Origin: Paraburkholderia edwinii
GTDB lineage: Bacteria; Pseudomonadota; Gammaproteobacteria; Burkholderiales; Burkholderiaceae
DNA: 64,000 nucleotides
NCBI RefSeq assembly: GCF_019428685.1
Contig: NZ_CP080095.1
Span: forward strand, 4,836,001-4,900,000
Direction of reading: 5' to 3'
This document shows, one piece after another, positions 63,982-64,000 of the stretch. The notes under the pieces are model-generated. The model saw only the letters and a list, made by a program, of their open reading frames with translations. It did no database searches and was not told the DNA's origin. Position 1 is the first letter of the stretch, and each line of letters starts with the position of its first letter. A program made the position numbers and the translations under genes.

Positions 63982-64000
63982 ATGAAGAAGCTGTCGCTGA
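63982..64000 (+). CDS. Start of a further gene, cut by window edge
   Basis: An ATG at 63982 preceded by GGAGAAAA, with only MKKLSL visible, which looks like a signal-peptide start. Nothing more can be said. Confidence 0.35.

Overview
This window comes from a high-GC betaproteobacterial chromosome of the Burkholderia/Paraburkholderia type. That reading rests on the two-gene metH, birA-coaX, a DUF3567 gene, a PhaM-type granule regulator, a lipB-lipA/DUF493/dacC neighbourhood and a dctABD cluster. No rRNA, tRNA or CRISPR array was seen.

Positions 1-9000 are a metal-handling region. On the minus strand lies a NiCoT-type nickel/cobalt permease, cut by the window edge, behind a convincing cobalamin riboswitch. 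Also on the minus strand is a DUF2946 / TonB-dependent receptor / PepSY membrane protein / PCuAC copper-chaperone operon. Divergent from it run an outer-membrane barrel protein and CopC. These are followed by a complete three-gene bufferin-type RiPP cluster: a four-cysteine DUF2282 precursor, the multinuclear iron oxidase DUF692/MNIO and its DUF2063 partner. The combination points to periplasmic copper import, chaperoning and buffering.

Positions 9000-24200 are accessory and mosaic. They hold a DMT exporter with a divergent LysR regulator, a 167-bp MITE-like element with perfect 25-bp inverted repeats, and a large serine recombinase followed by a frameshifted RepB-like pseudogene. Two remnants of tyrosine integrases and an intact IS1182-type insertion sequence follow. 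Last comes a visibly AT-richer minus-strand operon of four genes, three of which show tyrosine-recombinase boxes. This operon abuts the 5'-truncated competence ATPase gene comM at about 24228. The missing comM start is not in the window, so the inserted island probably extends past the left edge.

From 24.2 kb rightwards most genes are conserved housekeeping: a TlpA thioredoxin, an Asp-zincin (M35) metalloprotease with a glycine minisatellite, and the C4-dicarboxylate system dctA-dctB-dctD with a sigma-54 promoter and upstream palindromes. Next are a glycerophosphodiesterase, a small two-gene HTH module with a palindromic operator, lipoate synthesis (lipB-lipA) and dacC. An MCE/Mla lipid-transport operon, birA-coaX, rfaE2, a desaturase-like di-iron protein, phaM and an enoyl-CoA hydratase/FAH pair with a divergent IclR regulator follow. 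The window ends with B12-dependent methionine synthase in two genes. B12-dependent MetH at the right end and the B12-sensing riboswitch at the left end are consistent with an organism that uses cobalamin.
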